Counted from the stretch's first letter, positions 14,729-24,546 are shown. The stretch: 64,000 nt of DNA from Prevotellaceae bacterium UBA4361 (GCA_002393575.1 DGSN01000067.1:17933-81932), one strand, 5' to 3'. The notes: generated from the sequence alone by a model not told the origin. Made by a program: numbers and translations.

Positions 14729-17700
14729 ATGAGTAAAGAAAAGAAATTCATCACGTGTGATGGTAACCAAGCCGCTGCTCATGTTGCATACATGTTCAGT
14801 GAAGTAGCTGCCATCTACCCTATCACTCCATCGTCTCCTATGGCAGAGCACGTTGACGAGTGGGCTGTCGCAGGACGCAAGAACCTCTTCGGCGACACAG
14901 TAATGGTACAGGAAATGCAGTCGGAAGCAGGTGCTGCAGGAGCAGTTCACGGTTCGCTTCAGGCAGGTGCATTGACCACCACCTTCACTGCATCGCAGGG
15001 TTTGTTGCTGATGATTCCTAACATGTACAAGATTGCAGGCGAGCTCCTTCCAAGCGTGTTCCACGTGTCTGCTCGTACCGTTGCATCCCACTCTCTCTGT
15101 ATTTTCGGTGACCACAGCGACGTGATGGCATGCCGCCAGACTGGTTTCGCCATGCTCGCTGAAGGCTCCGTTCAGGAAGTCATGGATTTGGCAGCCGTTG
15201 CTCATCTGTCAGCACTGAAAGCACGCGTGCCATTCATCAACTTCTTCGACGGTTTCCGCACCTCTCACGAGTATCAGAAGATTGAGGAAATGGACATGGA
15301 AGACCTTCGTCCATTGGTTGACATGGAAGCACTCGCTGAGTTCCGTGCACGCTGCTTGAGCCCAGAGCATCCAATGGCTAAGGGTATGGCAGAAAACCCT
15401 GAGACTTTCTTCGCTCACCGTGAAAGCTGCAATCCTTACTACGAAACAGTTCCTGGCATCGTTGAGGAATACATGAAGGAAATCAGCAAGATTACCGGTC
15501 GCGAATACAAGCTCTTCTCTTACTATGGTGCAGAAGATGCCGACAAGGTGCTCATCCTCATGGGTTCTGCAACTGAAGCAGCACGTGAGGCTATCGACTA
15601 TGCAAATGCCAATGGCAAGAAGTATGGTATGGTTAGCGTACACCTCTATCGTCCATTCTCTGTTGAGCACTTGCTCGCTGCAGTTCCTAAGACTGCTAAG
15701 CGCATTGCAGTTCTCGACCGTACCAAGGAACCAGGTGCCAGTGGCGAACCTCTCCTCCTCGACGTGAAGGATGCATTCTACGGCAAGGCAGATGCTCCGC
15801 TCATCGTGGGTGGACGTTACGGTTTGGGTAGTGCAGACGTTACTCCTACCATGATTCTCTCCGTTTACGACAACCTCGAGCTTCCTCAGCCAAAGGATCG
15901 CTTCACTATCGGTATCGTGGACGATGTCACCTTCACTTCCCTCCCAGTTGAGGAAGAAAAGGCACTCGGTGGCGAAGGCATCTTCGAGGCTAAGTTCTTC
16001 GGACTCGGTGCAGACGGTACAGTAGGTGCTAACAAGAACTCCGTAAAGATTATCGGTGACAACACCAACAAGTATTGCCAGGCATACTTCTCTTACGACT
16101 CCAAGAAGTCGGGCGGTTTCACTTGCTCTCACCTCCGTTTCGGTGACACACCAATCCGCTCCACTTATCAGATTAAGACTCCTAACTTCGTGGCATGCCA
16201 CGTGCAGGCATACCTCCGCATGTACGATGTGACTCGTGGTCTCCGTGAGAACGGTACATTCCTCCTCAACACCATTTGGGAGGCAGAGGACCTCGCTAAG
16301 AACATGCCAAACAGTGTGAAGCGTTACTTCGCTCAGAAGAACATCACAGTTTACTATATCAACGCAACGAAGATTGCTCAGGAAATTGGTCTTGGCAACC
16401 GCACCAACACCATCCTTCAGAGTGCATTCTTCCGCATCACAGAAGTCATTCCTGTTGACCTTGCAGTAGAGCAGATGAAGAAATTCATCGTGAAGTCCTA
16501 CGGCAAGAAGGGTGAAGACGTTGTCAACATGAACTACGCAGCTGTTGACCGTGGTGGAGAGTACAAGAAGCTCGACATCGACCCAGCTTGGGCAAACCTC
16601 CCAGACGATCCAAAGGTAGAAAACAACGACCCAGACTTCATCAACAACGTAGTACGTCCAATCAACGCTCAGAACGGCGACTTGCTTCCAGTAAGCGCAT
16701 ACAAGGGCTACGAGGACGGTGCTTGGGAACAGGGCACAGCAGCTTACGAGAAGCGTGGTGTGGCAGCTTTCGTTCCAGTATGGACTCCAGAGAACTGTAT
16801 CCAGTGTAACAAGTGTGCATTCGTTTGTCCTCACGCTTGTATCCGTCCATTCGTACTCACCAACGAGGAGAAGGCAGGATTCGCAGCACAGACACTCGAG
16901 ATGAAAGCACCAGCTCCAATGAAGGGCATGCACTTCCGCATGCAGGTAGGCGTGATGGACTGTCTTGGTTGCGGCAACTGCGCCGACGTATGTCCAGGCA
17001 ACCCTAAGTTGGGCAAGGCACTCACGATGGTTCCACTCGAAGGACAGCTCAGCGAGGCAGCTAATTGGGATTACTGCGTGAAGAACGTGACAAGCAAGCA
17101 GAACCTCGTGGATGTGAAGCAGACCGTGAAGAACTCACAGTTCGCTACCCCACTCTTCGAGTTCTCAGGCGCTTGCTCAGGTTGTGGAGAAACTCCATAC
17201 GTGAAGCTCATTTCTCAGCTCTTCGGCGACCGTGAAATCGTAGCAAACGCAACAGGTTGTTCTTCCATCTATTCAGGTTCTATCCCATCCACTCCATACA
17301 CCAAGAATGCCAAGGGTCAGGGTCCAGCATGGTCTAACTCTCTCTTCGAGGACTTCTGCGAATACGGTCTCGGTATGGCACTCGCCAACAAGAAGATGCG
17401 TGCTCGCATCCAGTCTATGCTCGAAGCACAGATTGCAGACGAAAGCACACCAGCAGCTTACAAGGAGGCAGCACAGGAATGGATTGCAGGCAAGGACAAT
17501 GCAGACGCATCTCGTGCAGCAGCAGAGAAGCTCACTCCAATGATTCTCGAAGGCAAGCGCAATGGTTGCCCTACTTGCACTCAGCTTGCAGAGCTCACCC
17601 ACTATCTCACGAAGCGCAGCCAGTGGATGTTTGGTGGTGACGGTGCTTCTTACGATATTGGTTACGGCGGTCTCGACCACGTACTCGCATCAGGAGAGGA

Positions 17701-18277
17701 TGTAAACGTATTCGTTATCGATACAGAGGTATATTCCAACACAGGTGGACAGTCCTCGAAGGCAACACCAATCGGTGCTATCGCACAGTTCGCAGCAGGT
17801 GGTAAGCGCATCTCCAAGAAGGACCTCGGTTTGATGCAGGCAACCTACGGCTATGTATATGTAGCACAGATTGCAATGGGTGCCGACAACGCACAGTGCT
17901 TGAAGGCACTCCGTGAGGCAGAGGAATATCCTGGACCATCACTCGTCATCGCTTACGCACCATGTATCAACCACGGTCTGAAGGCAAAGGGTGGCATGGG
18001 CAAGAGCCAGGCAGAGGAAGCAAAGGCAGTAGCATGTGGTTACTGGCACCTCTGGCGTTACGACCCACGTCTCGAAGAGCAGGGAAAGAACCCATTCCAG
18101 CTCGACTCCAAGGAGCCTAAGTGGGATGACTTCCAGGCATTCCTCGAAGGTGAGGTACGTTACCTCTCGCTCAAGAAGGTGAAGCCAGCAGAAGCACAGG
18201 AACTCTTCGACGCAGCTAAGAAAGCAGCACAGAAGCGCTACAACACCTACGTTCGCATGAGCAAGATGGAATACTAA
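14729..18277 (+). CDS. nifJ: Pyruvate:ferredoxin (flavodoxin) oxidoreductase
   Basis: A 1182-aa single-chain PFOR that oxidatively decarboxylates pyruvate to acetyl-CoA and CO2 and passes electrons to ferredoxin in anaerobic metabolism. The N-terminal domain has YPITPSSPMAEHVDEW. Two ferredoxin-type clusters are clear: CIQCNKCAFVCPHAC (about residue 690) and CLGCGNCADVCPGNP (about 745). Further cysteines are in SGACSGCGE. The thiamine-diphosphate site is GGDGASYDIGYGG through YSNTGGQSS. Length matches the family. Codon use is strongly biased (ctc, cgt, aac, ttc) compared with neighbours, suggesting very high expression. Confidence 0.97.
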   Translation: MSKEKKFITCDGNQAAAHVAYMFSEVAAIYPITPSSPMAEHVDEWAVAGRKNLFGDTVMVQEMQSEAGAAGAVHGSLQAGALTTTFTASQGLLLMIPNMYKIAGELLPSVFHVSARTVASHSLCIFGDHSDVMACRQTGFAMLAEGSVQEVMDLAAVAHLSALKARVPFINFFDGFRTSHEYQKIEEMDMEDLRPLVDMEALAEFRARCLSPEHPMAKGMAENPETFFAHRESCNPYYETVPGIVEEYMKEISKITGREYKLFSYYGAEDADKVLILMGSATEAAREAIDYANANGKKYGMVSVHLYRPFSVEHLLAAVPKTAKRIAVLDRTKEPGASGEPLLLDVKDAFYGKADAPLIVGGRYGLGSADVTPTMILSVYDNLELPQPKDRFTIGIVDDVTFTSLPVEEEKALGGEGIFEAKFFGLGADGTVGANKNSVKIIGDNTNKYCQAYFSYDSKKSGGFTCSHLRFGDTPIRSTYQIKTPNFVACHVQAYLRMYDVTRGLRENGTFLLNTIWEAEDLAKNMPNSVKRYFAQKNITVYYINATKIAQEIGLGNRTNTILQSAFFRITEVIPVDLAVEQMKKFIVKSYGKKGEDVVNMNYAAVDRGGEYKKLDIDPAWANLPDDPKVENNDPDFINNVVRPINAQNGDLLPVSAYKGYEDGAWEQGTAAYEKRGVAAFVPVWTPENCIQCNKCAFVCPHACIRPFVLTNEEKAGFAAQTLEMKAPAPMKGMHFRMQVGVMDCLGCGNCADVCPGNPKLGKALTMVPLEGQLSEAANWDYCVKNVTSKQNLVDVKQTVKNSQFATPLFEFSGACSGCGETPYVKLISQLFGDREIVANATGCSSIYSGSIPSTPYTKNAKGQGPAWSNSLFEDFCEYGLGMALANKKMRARIQSMLEAQIADESTPAAYKEAAQEWIAGKDNADASRAAAEKLTPMILEGKRNGCPTCTQLAELTHYLTKRSQWMFGGDGASYDIGYGGLDHVLASGEDVNVFVIDTEVYSNTGGQSSKATPIGAIAQFAAGGKRISKKDLGLMQATYGYVYVAQIAMGADNAQCLKALREAEEYPGPSLVIAYAPCINHGLKAKGGMGKSQAEEAKAVACGYWHLWRYDPRLEEQGKNPFQLDSKEPKWDDFQAFLEGEVRYLSLKKVKPAEAQELFDAAKKAAQKRYNTYVRMSKMEY

Positions 18278-18637
18278 ACCCATCCCTACCCCTCTCAGCG
18301 AGAGCTGGAGGGGGTATTTCCCCAAAAGCCACGAGCATACATCAGTGCAAGAACATCCTCGGCATTGCGTGTATGCTCGTCGTGCTTTTTTATATAACTA
18401 CATTTCTTGAAACAAGCAACAATAGCTCTCACTGAATAGATGAAGAAAGCAACACATATCTGTTTTTATAAACTTCCAATTTCAGTCAAAATAATTAAAT
18501 TTTGATAAAAACAGAAACGATTTTCACTTTTTTAATAACAATTATTTTCGATTTCGACAAATAAAGTGTTACTTTGTATTGCCTTTTGTCAATGACTCAT
18601 ACTGACATTGGGAAAATGTTTTTGAAGTATTTCGAAT
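18278..18637. other. Intergenic region between nifJ and tolC
   Basis: A 360-bp gap. It begins with a CTCCC-type palindrome (18279-18318), then the nifJ terminator (18331-18391), then about 240 bp of AT-rich sequence. TTACTTTG at 18569-18576 resembles a -7 box for the exporter operon but lacks the exact TAnnTTTG spacing. No gene seen. Confidence 0.5.
18331..18391 (+). terminator. Rho-independent terminator of nifJ
   Basis: ACGAGCATACA (18331-18341) pairs perfectly with TGTATGCTCGT (18370-18380). The 28-nt loop has its own weak pairing, and TTTTTT follows at 18386-18391. It lies 54 bp after the nifJ stop. Confidence 0.75.
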
Positions 18638-20002
18638 ATGAAAAAATTAATCCATCTTTTGACGCTCTCGCTTGTCTTGGCTTCTCAGGGAGCCATCGCA
18701 CAAGAGGAAGGCTCGGTGTCGGGTTCGAAGAAATGGACACTTGAGGAATGTCTGGATTATGCCTTGGCGAACAATATCCAACTGAAGCAAAATGTCATCA
18801 CGATGCTCACCAACGAGCAGAGTGAACGCCAGGCAAAGGCAGCACTGTTTCCCAGTCTCTCTGTCTCGACCAACCATAACGGTTCCTGGCGTCCTTTCTC
18901 GGAATCGTTTGTCAATCTGAGTGGTGGCACGATGACGACAAGCTCAAACAAGTTGAACTATAACGGCAGTTATGGCTTGAACGCCAGTTGGACAGTGTGG
19001 AATGGTGGGAAAAATGTGAAAAACGTGGAGAAGAGCAAACTGACTACTGCCATTTCCGCGCTTGCTGCTGAACAAACAGCCAACTCTATTCAGGAGCAAA
19101 TCGCACAATTCTATGTGCAGATTCTCTACCAGACGGAAGCCATCAAGGTGCAGAAACAGGTGCTGGAGGCTGCCAAGATTCAGAGGGACCGCGCACAGAC
19201 GATGGTGGAAGTGGGCAGTTTGGCAAAAGTCGATTTGAAACAGCTGGAAGCTCAGGTGAGCCAAGACGAATATAACGTGGTGAATGCGCAAACCCAATTG
19301 GAGAACTACAAGCTTCAACTGAAAAAGATTCTTGAGTTATACGGAACGCTTGAGTTCGACGTGGCAACGCCGGTAGTAAATGACGACGACGTACTCACTC
19401 CCATCCCAACGGTGTTTGATGTCTTTACTGCCGCGCGAGAACTGAGACCCGAAATCAAAAGCGGCAAATTGAGCCTTGAATTTGCGGATTTGGACATCGA
19501 CATCGCGAAGCGGGGATATTACCCGACGCTGACTCTGAGTGCAGGCATCGGTTCAAGCAACTCCAGCGGACGGGATGACGCTTTTTTCGAGCAAATCAAG
19601 AAAAACATGAACAATACGCTCGGTCTCACTGTCTCCATGCCTATTTTCGACAACCGCCAGAACAAGACGAATGTGGAGAAAGCAAGGTTGTCTCGCCAGA
19701 ACTACGAGTTACGACTGCTGGATGCCGAGAAAACGCTCTATCAGGAGATTGAGACTTGCTGGCTCAACGCCCACAACGCCCAGCAACAGTATCTGTATGC
19801 AAAGACGAACGTGGAGAGTATGCAAGAGAGTTACCATCTGCTCAGTGAGCAGTTTGCGCTCGGACTGAAGAACATCGTGGAACTGAACACGAGCAAAAAC
19901 AATCTTCTGCAAGCGGAACAACAACTCTTGCAATGCAAATACACCACCTTGCTGAACCTCGCTCTGTTGAGATTCTATCAGGGGAAAAGCATCTGGTTGT
20001 AA
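18638..20002 (+). CDS. TolC-family outer membrane efflux protein
   Basis: A 454-aa outer-membrane channel component. The signal peptide is MKKLIHLLTLSLVLASQGAIA. The family opening is WTLEECLDYALANNIQLKQN, and two alpha-helical repeats with long coiled coils follow (second at about 215-440, ending with the family's ELNTSKNNLLQAEQQLLQ). It heads an operon with a MacA-like adaptor, an ABC ATPase and an ABC permease, so it is the exit duct of a tripartite ABC exporter. Cargo is unknown. Confidence 0.93.
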   Translation: MKKLIHLLTLSLVLASQGAIAQEEGSVSGSKKWTLEECLDYALANNIQLKQNVITMLTNEQSERQAKAALFPSLSVSTNHNGSWRPFSESFVNLSGGTMTTSSNKLNYNGSYGLNASWTVWNGGKNVKNVEKSKLTTAISALAAEQTANSIQEQIAQFYVQILYQTEAIKVQKQVLEAAKIQRDRAQTMVEVGSLAKVDLKQLEAQVSQDEYNVVNAQTQLENYKLQLKKILELYGTLEFDVATPVVNDDDVLTPIPTVFDVFTAARELRPEIKSGKLSLEFADLDIDIAKRGYYPTLTLSAGIGSSNSSGRDDAFFEQIKKNMNNTLGLTVSMPIFDNRQNKTNVEKARLSRQNYELRLLDAEKTLYQEIETCWLNAHNAQQQYLYAKTNVESMQESYHLLSEQFALGLKNIVELNTSKNNLLQAEQQLLQCKYTTLLNLALLRFYQGKSIWL

Positions 20003-20020
20003 AACGTGAAGCGATTGTCT

Positions 20021-20209
20021 TAGTAAAGAAACCACAATTAAACGAATTTTCAGTGTTTAAATTTATCTAATTTCTCTAATTTTAAAAATGCCAGCATTTT
20101 TCATTCGTGTAATTTGATTATATAATTCTTAATAAAATTCGTTTAATTCGTGCAATTCGTGGTTTCTTTCCTAAATAACATTGTACCAATTTTTTTTACG
20201 ATTACTAAA
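20021..20209. repeat. Palindromic element, family 1, copy C (core inverted)
   Basis: In the tolC-macA gap. The right end (TTGTACCAATTTTTTTTACG) is the reverse complement of the left end of copy A. The core (TTTCTCTAATTTTAAAAATG and neighbouring words) reads in the same direction as in copy A. Relative to the outer sequence the core is therefore flipped. The left outer end is missing or degraded. The 21-bp module of copy A is absent here: AAACGAA joins TTTTCAGT directly. Confidence 0.65.
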
Positions 20210-20232
20210 ATATAATTCGAACAATATAATAT

Positions 20233-21408
20233 ATGAATAGAATCATTCAATCATTAGCAGTTTTCTCCACGATTTTCTTGCTTGTATCGTGCAACAAGAC
20301 GCCACAGGTGACTTACACTACCACAAAAGTGACCAAACAAAACATATCTACCAGCATTACGGCTACGGGTACGATAGAACCTGTGACCTCGGTGGAGGTG
20401 GGTACGCAGGTATCGGGTATTATCGATAAGATATACGTGGATTATAACAGCGTCGTGAAGAAGGGGGATGTGATTGCGGAGCTGGACAAAACGAATCTCC
20501 TTTCTGAACTGGCATCTGCCCAAAGCAACCTGGCGAACGCCCAGAGTACGCTCAATTACCAAACGGCTAATTTCAACCGTTACAAAACGCTCTACCAGAA
20601 AGGTCTTGTCTCTGCCAACGACTATGAGAATGCCCGTATGACCTACGAACAGGCTCGACAGCAAATCGTTGTGCAACAGCAGAATGTGAAGAAGGCTCGC
20701 ACAAATCTGGGGTATGCCACGATCACGGCTCCCATCGACGGTGTGGTGCTGAGCAAGGAGGTGGAAGAAGGACAGACGGTGGCGTCTGCCATGACTACTC
20801 CAACTCTTTTCATCATCGCCCAGGACTTGACTGACATGCGTGTGATAGCTGACATTGACGAAGCCGATATTGGCGGTGTGCAACAGGGTCAACGTGTCAG
20901 TTTCTCAGTAGATGCTTATCCAGAGGATGTGTTCCAAGGTTTTGTCACTCAAGTAAGGCAGGAGGCAACGACGGTGAGCAACGTAGTGACTTACGAAGTG
21001 GTGATTTCAGCACGGAATGACAATCTGAAACTCAAACCTGGACTGACTGCCAATGTGACGATTTTCACATCTGAAAAGAATGATGTGTTAGCTATACCGA
21101 CGAAGGCTCTCCGTTTCGCTCCAACCGAAGCGTTGCTGACTGAGGATGAATCGATTGAGAATGTTGATGCACCGCAGAAGGTATGGCGACAAAACGGGAA
21201 GGTATTTCAAGCTTACGCTGTAACGACAGGAACGTCCAATGGCACATTGACGGAAATCATTTCTGGACTGAAGGAAGGAGATGAGGTGATTACGGAATTC
21301 AGCATCAACGGAGGTGCTGAAGCGGAAGAAACTGGGCAGGAGAACAATAATCCATTCATGCCAAGACGGCCTAACCAGAACAACAGACGCGGAGAGAAAG
21401 CGAAATAA
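20233..21408 (+). CDS. MacA-like periplasmic adaptor lipoprotein
   Basis: A 391-aa membrane-fusion protein of a tripartite exporter. The lipobox is FLLVSC, so it is anchored by lipid. The order is typical: lipoyl half (TGTIEPVTSVEVGTQVSG), coiled-coil hairpin (about 90-150), second lipoyl half (NLGYATITAPIDGVVLSKEV), then beta-barrel and membrane-proximal domains. The C-terminal tail is Asn/Arg-rich. It connects the TolC-like protein to the MacB-type ATPase/permease pair encoded downstream. Confidence 0.92.
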   Translation: MNRIIQSLAVFSTIFLLVSCNKTPQVTYTTTKVTKQNISTSITATGTIEPVTSVEVGTQVSGIIDKIYVDYNSVVKKGDVIAELDKTNLLSELASAQSNLANAQSTLNYQTANFNRYKTLYQKGLVSANDYENARMTYEQARQQIVVQQQNVKKARTNLGYATITAPIDGVVLSKEVEEGQTVASAMTTPTLFIIAQDLTDMRVIADIDEADIGGVQQGQRVSFSVDAYPEDVFQGFVTQVRQEATTVSNVVTYEVVISARNDNLKLKPGLTANVTIFTSEKNDVLAIPTKALRFAPTEALLTEDESIENVDAPQKVWRQNGKVFQAYAVTTGTSNGTLTEIISGLKEGDEVITEFSINGGAEAEETGQENNNPFMPRRPNQNNRRGEKAK

Positions 21409-21468
21409 CGTGGAGCGTGAAGCGTGAAGCGAGGAGAGTGAAAAGTGAGTCAACGATTTTTTTCTTTT

Positions 21469-21539
21469 GTCAACAAATGAACACAAATTAGGCACAAATT
21501 TAAATTTGTTTTTGAGATAATTTGTGATAATTTGTTGAC
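21469..21539. repeat. Palindromic element, family 3
   Basis: Between the adaptor and ATPase genes. The ends GTCAACAAAT (21469-21478) and ATTTGTTGAC (21530-21539) are perfect inverted repeats; inside, ACACAAATTA pairs with AATTTGTG. Heptamer words lie on both sides (21409-21450 and 21541-21604). Single copy seen in this window. Confidence 0.6.
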
Positions 21540-21640
21540 TGATAAATGCCATCCGGCTCAATCGCTTCACGCTTCACGCTTCACTCTTCACGCTTCACTT
21601 TGAACTTAAAAACTCAAAAACTTAAAAACTTAAACGATTG

Positions 21641-22399
21641 ATGAGTGAGAAAGAAAGAAAAGTTGTCATCGAGTTGAAGGATGTGCGTCGCGACTTCCAA
21701 GTGGGTTCCGAGGTGGTGCATGCCCTTCGTGGAGTGAGTTTCAAAATCTACGAAGGCGAATTCGTTACCATCATGGGCACTTCGGGTTCTGGAAAATCTA
21801 CCCTACTCAATCAGCTGGGGTGTCTTGACACACCCACCAAAGGTGAGTATTTCCTCGACGGAACTCCTGTGAGAAAGATGTCAAAATCACAACGTGCCAA
21901 GCTTCGCAACAGAAAAATCGGCTTTGTGTTCCAGAACTACAATCTGTTGCCCAAGACTACAGCTGTAGAAAATGTGGAACTCCCATTGATGTACAATTCC
22001 AAATACAATGCAAAGCAACGACGCGAAGCTGCCATCAAAGCACTGCAGGACGTGGGGTTAGGCGACAGACTGGAGCACAAGTCAAACCAAATGTCGGGTG
22101 GACAGATGCAACGCGTGGCCATAGCCCGTGCGCTGGTCAATAATCCCGCTGTCATACTTGCCGATGAAGCAACAGGCAACCTCGACACACGAACCTCGTT
22201 TGAAATGCTCGTGCTCTTCCAAAAACTCCATGCTGAAGGACGCACCATCATTTTTGTCACCCACAATCCTGACATTGCCCAATACTCTTCAAGGAATATC
22301 ATGTTGAGAGATGGGAAAATACGTGAAGACACTCAAAACTACAACATACTTTCAGCGAAGGAAGCACTCGATGCGCTTCCCGTGAATCAGGACGATTAA
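21641..22399 (+). CDS. MacB/LolD-type ABC transporter ATP-binding protein
   Basis: A 252-aa ABC ATPase. The ATG at 21641 is used rather than the TTG just before it. Motifs are MGTSGSGKSTLLNQLG (Walker A), FVFQNYNLLPKTTAVENV (Q-loop), MSGGQMQRVAIARAL (signature), AVILADEATGNLD (Walker B) and FVTHNPDIA (H-loop). All are intact. It drives the exporter with the permease encoded at 22618 and the MacA-like adaptor and TolC upstream. Confidence 0.93.
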   Translation: MSEKERKVVIELKDVRRDFQVGSEVVHALRGVSFKIYEGEFVTIMGTSGSGKSTLLNQLGCLDTPTKGEYFLDGTPVRKMSKSQRAKLRNRKIGFVFQNYNLLPKTTAVENVELPLMYNSKYNAKQRREAAIKALQDVGLGDRLEHKSNQMSGGQMQRVAIARALVNNPAVILADEATGNLDTRTSFEMLVLFQKLHAEGRTIIFVTHNPDIAQYSSRNIMLRDGKIREDTQNYNILSAKEALDALPVNQDD

Positions 22400-22403
22400 C
22401 AAT

Positions 22404-22582
22404 TTAGGAACAATGAAATAACAACTTGGTGATTTATTTAGGAAAGAAATTAAAATAATTATCATAATTACTCCAAAAATTAGGTGTTGTTTAAAACAAA
22501 AAACATTTTATTTATGATAAAATTATTCAAATTATTTTAATTTCTTTCCTAAAAAACGTACCATATTTTTTTTAACGATTAC
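22404..22582. repeat. Palindromic element, family 1, copy D
   Basis: In the gap between the exporter's ATPase and permease. TTAGGAAAGAAATTAAAATA pairs with TTATTTTAATTTCTTTCCTA. Reverse-complemented, it matches copy B at 4004-4188 almost base for base over about 115 bp (shared interior includes CCAAAAATTAGGTGTTGTTT), including the outer AACAATGAAATAA..AACTTGGT end. Confidence 0.75.
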
Positions 22583-22617
22583 AAAATTATACTAAGGCAT
22601 TTAACTCTCTAAGAGAC

Positions 22618-23835
22618 ATGAATTTTATCAACCTTTTGAAAATAGCTTTACGTGCCATAGCGAACAACAAGTTCCGTTCGTTTCTTTCCATGCTGGGTAT
22701 CATTATCGGCGTGGCAGCCGTGATCATCATGATGGCCATAGGACAAGGCTCGAAGGAAAGTGTGCGCAAGGAGATTTCCAAGCAGGGAACTAATGTTATC
22801 AACATACGTCCTGGAGCAGACATGCGAGGAGGTGTGCGCCAAGACCCTTCAGCCATGCAGACACTGAAAATGTCAGATTATGAGGCAATTTATAATGAGA
22901 AGAAATTCATCACCCACGTTTCTCCCGAAGTAAATTCGTCGGGACAAGCCATTTATGGAGCCAATAACACCAATGCCAGCATCTACGGAGAGAGCATTGA
23001 CTACTTCGACATCAAACAATGGAATATAGAACAAGGAGACTGCTTCACCGAGGAAGACATCAAGAAGAGCGCCAAAGTGTGTGTCGTGGGAACAACCATC
23101 GTCTCCGAGCTCTTCCCCGATGGACAAGACCCTGTGGGCAAGACCATTCGTTTCAAATCCATACCCTTTCGAGTAGTGGGAGTTTTGAAATCAAAGGGCT
23201 ATAACAGCTGGGGCATGGACCAAGACAATGTCATCATAGCCCCCTACACCACCGTGATGAAGCGCATATTAGCCCAGACCTATTTCTCAAGCTTCATTTG
23301 CTCTGCCATCACAGAGGAAATGACAGACGATGCCATCAACGAACTGACCGAGATTCTGCGCCGACAGCACAAACTAAAGGAAGGGGACGACAACGATTTT
23401 CAAATCCGCAGTCAACAGGAAATGATGGAAACCATGTCGTCAACTATGGACACCATCACCGTCATCCTTGTCGTGGCAGCAGCCTTTTCTTTGCTTGTCG
23501 CAGGCATTGGAATCATGAACATCATGCTCGTTTCCGTCACAGAACGAACCAAGGAGATAGGTTTGCGCATGTCCGTTGGAGCCCGTGGCATCGACATTAG
23601 TAACCAGTTCCTCATTGAGTCAATCATGATTAGCATCACAGGAGGACTGTTGGGAATCATAGTGGGATGGCTGGGTACACTCATCTGCTCTTCATTCGGA
23701 TTGCCAACCGCCATTCCCGCATGGTCAATCATCGTGTCATTTATCGTTTGTACCATCATCGGCATAGGCTTTGGATACTTCCCTGCCCGAAAAGCCGCCA
23801 GCCTTGACCCTATAGAAGCCATCAGGTATGAGTGA
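22618..23835 (+). CDS. MacB-type ABC transporter permease
   Basis: A 405-aa permease with the MacB_PCD/FtsX layout: helix 1 at about 20-42 (FLSMLGIIIGVAAVIIMMA), a periplasmic domain to about 275, then three helices (about 280-305, 335-360, 368-390). It contains GIMNIMLVSVTERTKEIGLR, the conserved coupling region, and ends RKAASLDPIEAIRYE, the family's C-terminal signature. Last gene of the tolC-adaptor-ATPase-permease operon. Confidence 0.94.
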   Translation: MNFINLLKIALRAIANNKFRSFLSMLGIIIGVAAVIIMMAIGQGSKESVRKEISKQGTNVINIRPGADMRGGVRQDPSAMQTLKMSDYEAIYNEKKFITHVSPEVNSSGQAIYGANNTNASIYGESIDYFDIKQWNIEQGDCFTEEDIKKSAKVCVVGTTIVSELFPDGQDPVGKTIRFKSIPFRVVGVLKSKGYNSWGMDQDNVIIAPYTTVMKRILAQTYFSSFICSAITEEMTDDAINELTEILRRQHKLKEGDDNDFQIRSQQEMMETMSSTMDTITVILVVAAAFSLLVAGIGIMNIMLVSVTERTKEIGLRMSVGARGIDISNQFLIESIMISITGGLLGIIVGWLGTLICSSFGLPTAIPAWSIIVSFIVCTIIGIGFGYFPARKAASLDPIEAIRYE

Positions 23836-23909
23836 TGGACGAGACTTCATTTCTTTACCCTGAATTTCCTTTTTTTATTGAAACATATCGATTTATAAGA
23901 TAAAAGTCG

Positions 23910-23917
23910 TAACTTTG
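23910..23917 (+). promoter_or_regulatory. -7 promoter element of the his operon
   Basis: TAACTTTG followed by CA matches TAnnTTTG and lies 33 bp before the hisH start. No TTTG -33 box at the right distance. Confidence 0.55.
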
Positions 23918-23949
23918 CAACGGAAATTCGAAGAATAAAGGGTAAGAAG

Positions 23950-24546
23950 ATGAAAGTTGCAATCGTGAAATACAATGCGGGAAACATTTATTCGGTGGCG
24001 AATGCCTTTCGCCGTCTGGGTGTGGAGCCTGTCGTCACCTCTGATGCGGAGGTGCTGATGAAAGCTGAGCGTGTAGTGTTCCCTGGTCAAGGTGAGGCTC
24101 ATTCCACGATGGCATATTTGCGTGCCCACAAGCTCGACGAGGTGATTCGCTCTCTCAAACAGCCAGTGCTGGGCATCTGCATCGGGATGCAGCTGTTGTG
24201 CCGTCATTCTGAAGAATACGACACGGACTGCCTGGGGATTTTCGATGCGGACGTTGTTCGTTTCCAGCCCGAACGCCATGAGGACAAGGTGCCTCAGATG
24301 GGTTGGAACGAAATCTACGACACACAAAGTCCGCTGTTCAAAGGTTTCGACAAGGAGGAATTTGTGTATTTCATCCATAGTTTCTATGTTCCCCTTTGCC
24401 AAGATACGATTGCGACCACGAACTATATCCAGCCCTACTCTTCGGCTCTGCACAAGGACAACTTTTTCGCTACACAATTCCATCCGGAGAAGAGCGGAAA
24501 GGTGGGCGAAAGGATTCTTTCAAACTTTTTGTCGATTGATATTTGA
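23950..24546 (+). CDS. hisH: Imidazole glycerol phosphate synthase, glutaminase subunit HisH
   Basis: A 198-aa class I glutamine amidotransferase that supplies ammonia to HisF in step five of histidine synthesis. Motifs are KYNAGNIYSVANAF, FPGQGEAHSTM, the nucleophile in GICIGMQLL (Cys) and the catalytic His/Glu in FATQFHPEKSG. First gene of hisH-hisA-hisF-hisIE; hisG, hisD, hisC and hisB are not in the window. Confidence 0.96.
   Translation: MKVAIVKYNAGNIYSVANAFRRLGVEPVVTSDAEVLMKAERVVFPGQGEAHSTMAYLRAHKLDEVIRSLKQPVLGICIGMQLLCRHSEEYDTDCLGIFDADVVRFQPERHEDKVPQMGWNEIYDTQSPLFKGFDKEEFVYFIHSFYVPLCQDTIATTNYIQPYSSALHKDNFFATQFHPEKSGKVGERILSNFLSIDI

Noticed and set aside
15209..16933. 574-aa minus-strand open frame
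   Set aside because: Antisense of nifJ, opened by that gene's strong codon bias; Cys/Val-rich with no recognisable domain.
18331..18391. Structured RNA gene downstream of nifJ
   Set aside because: The stem with a T-run is fully explained as a terminator; no promoter precedes it.
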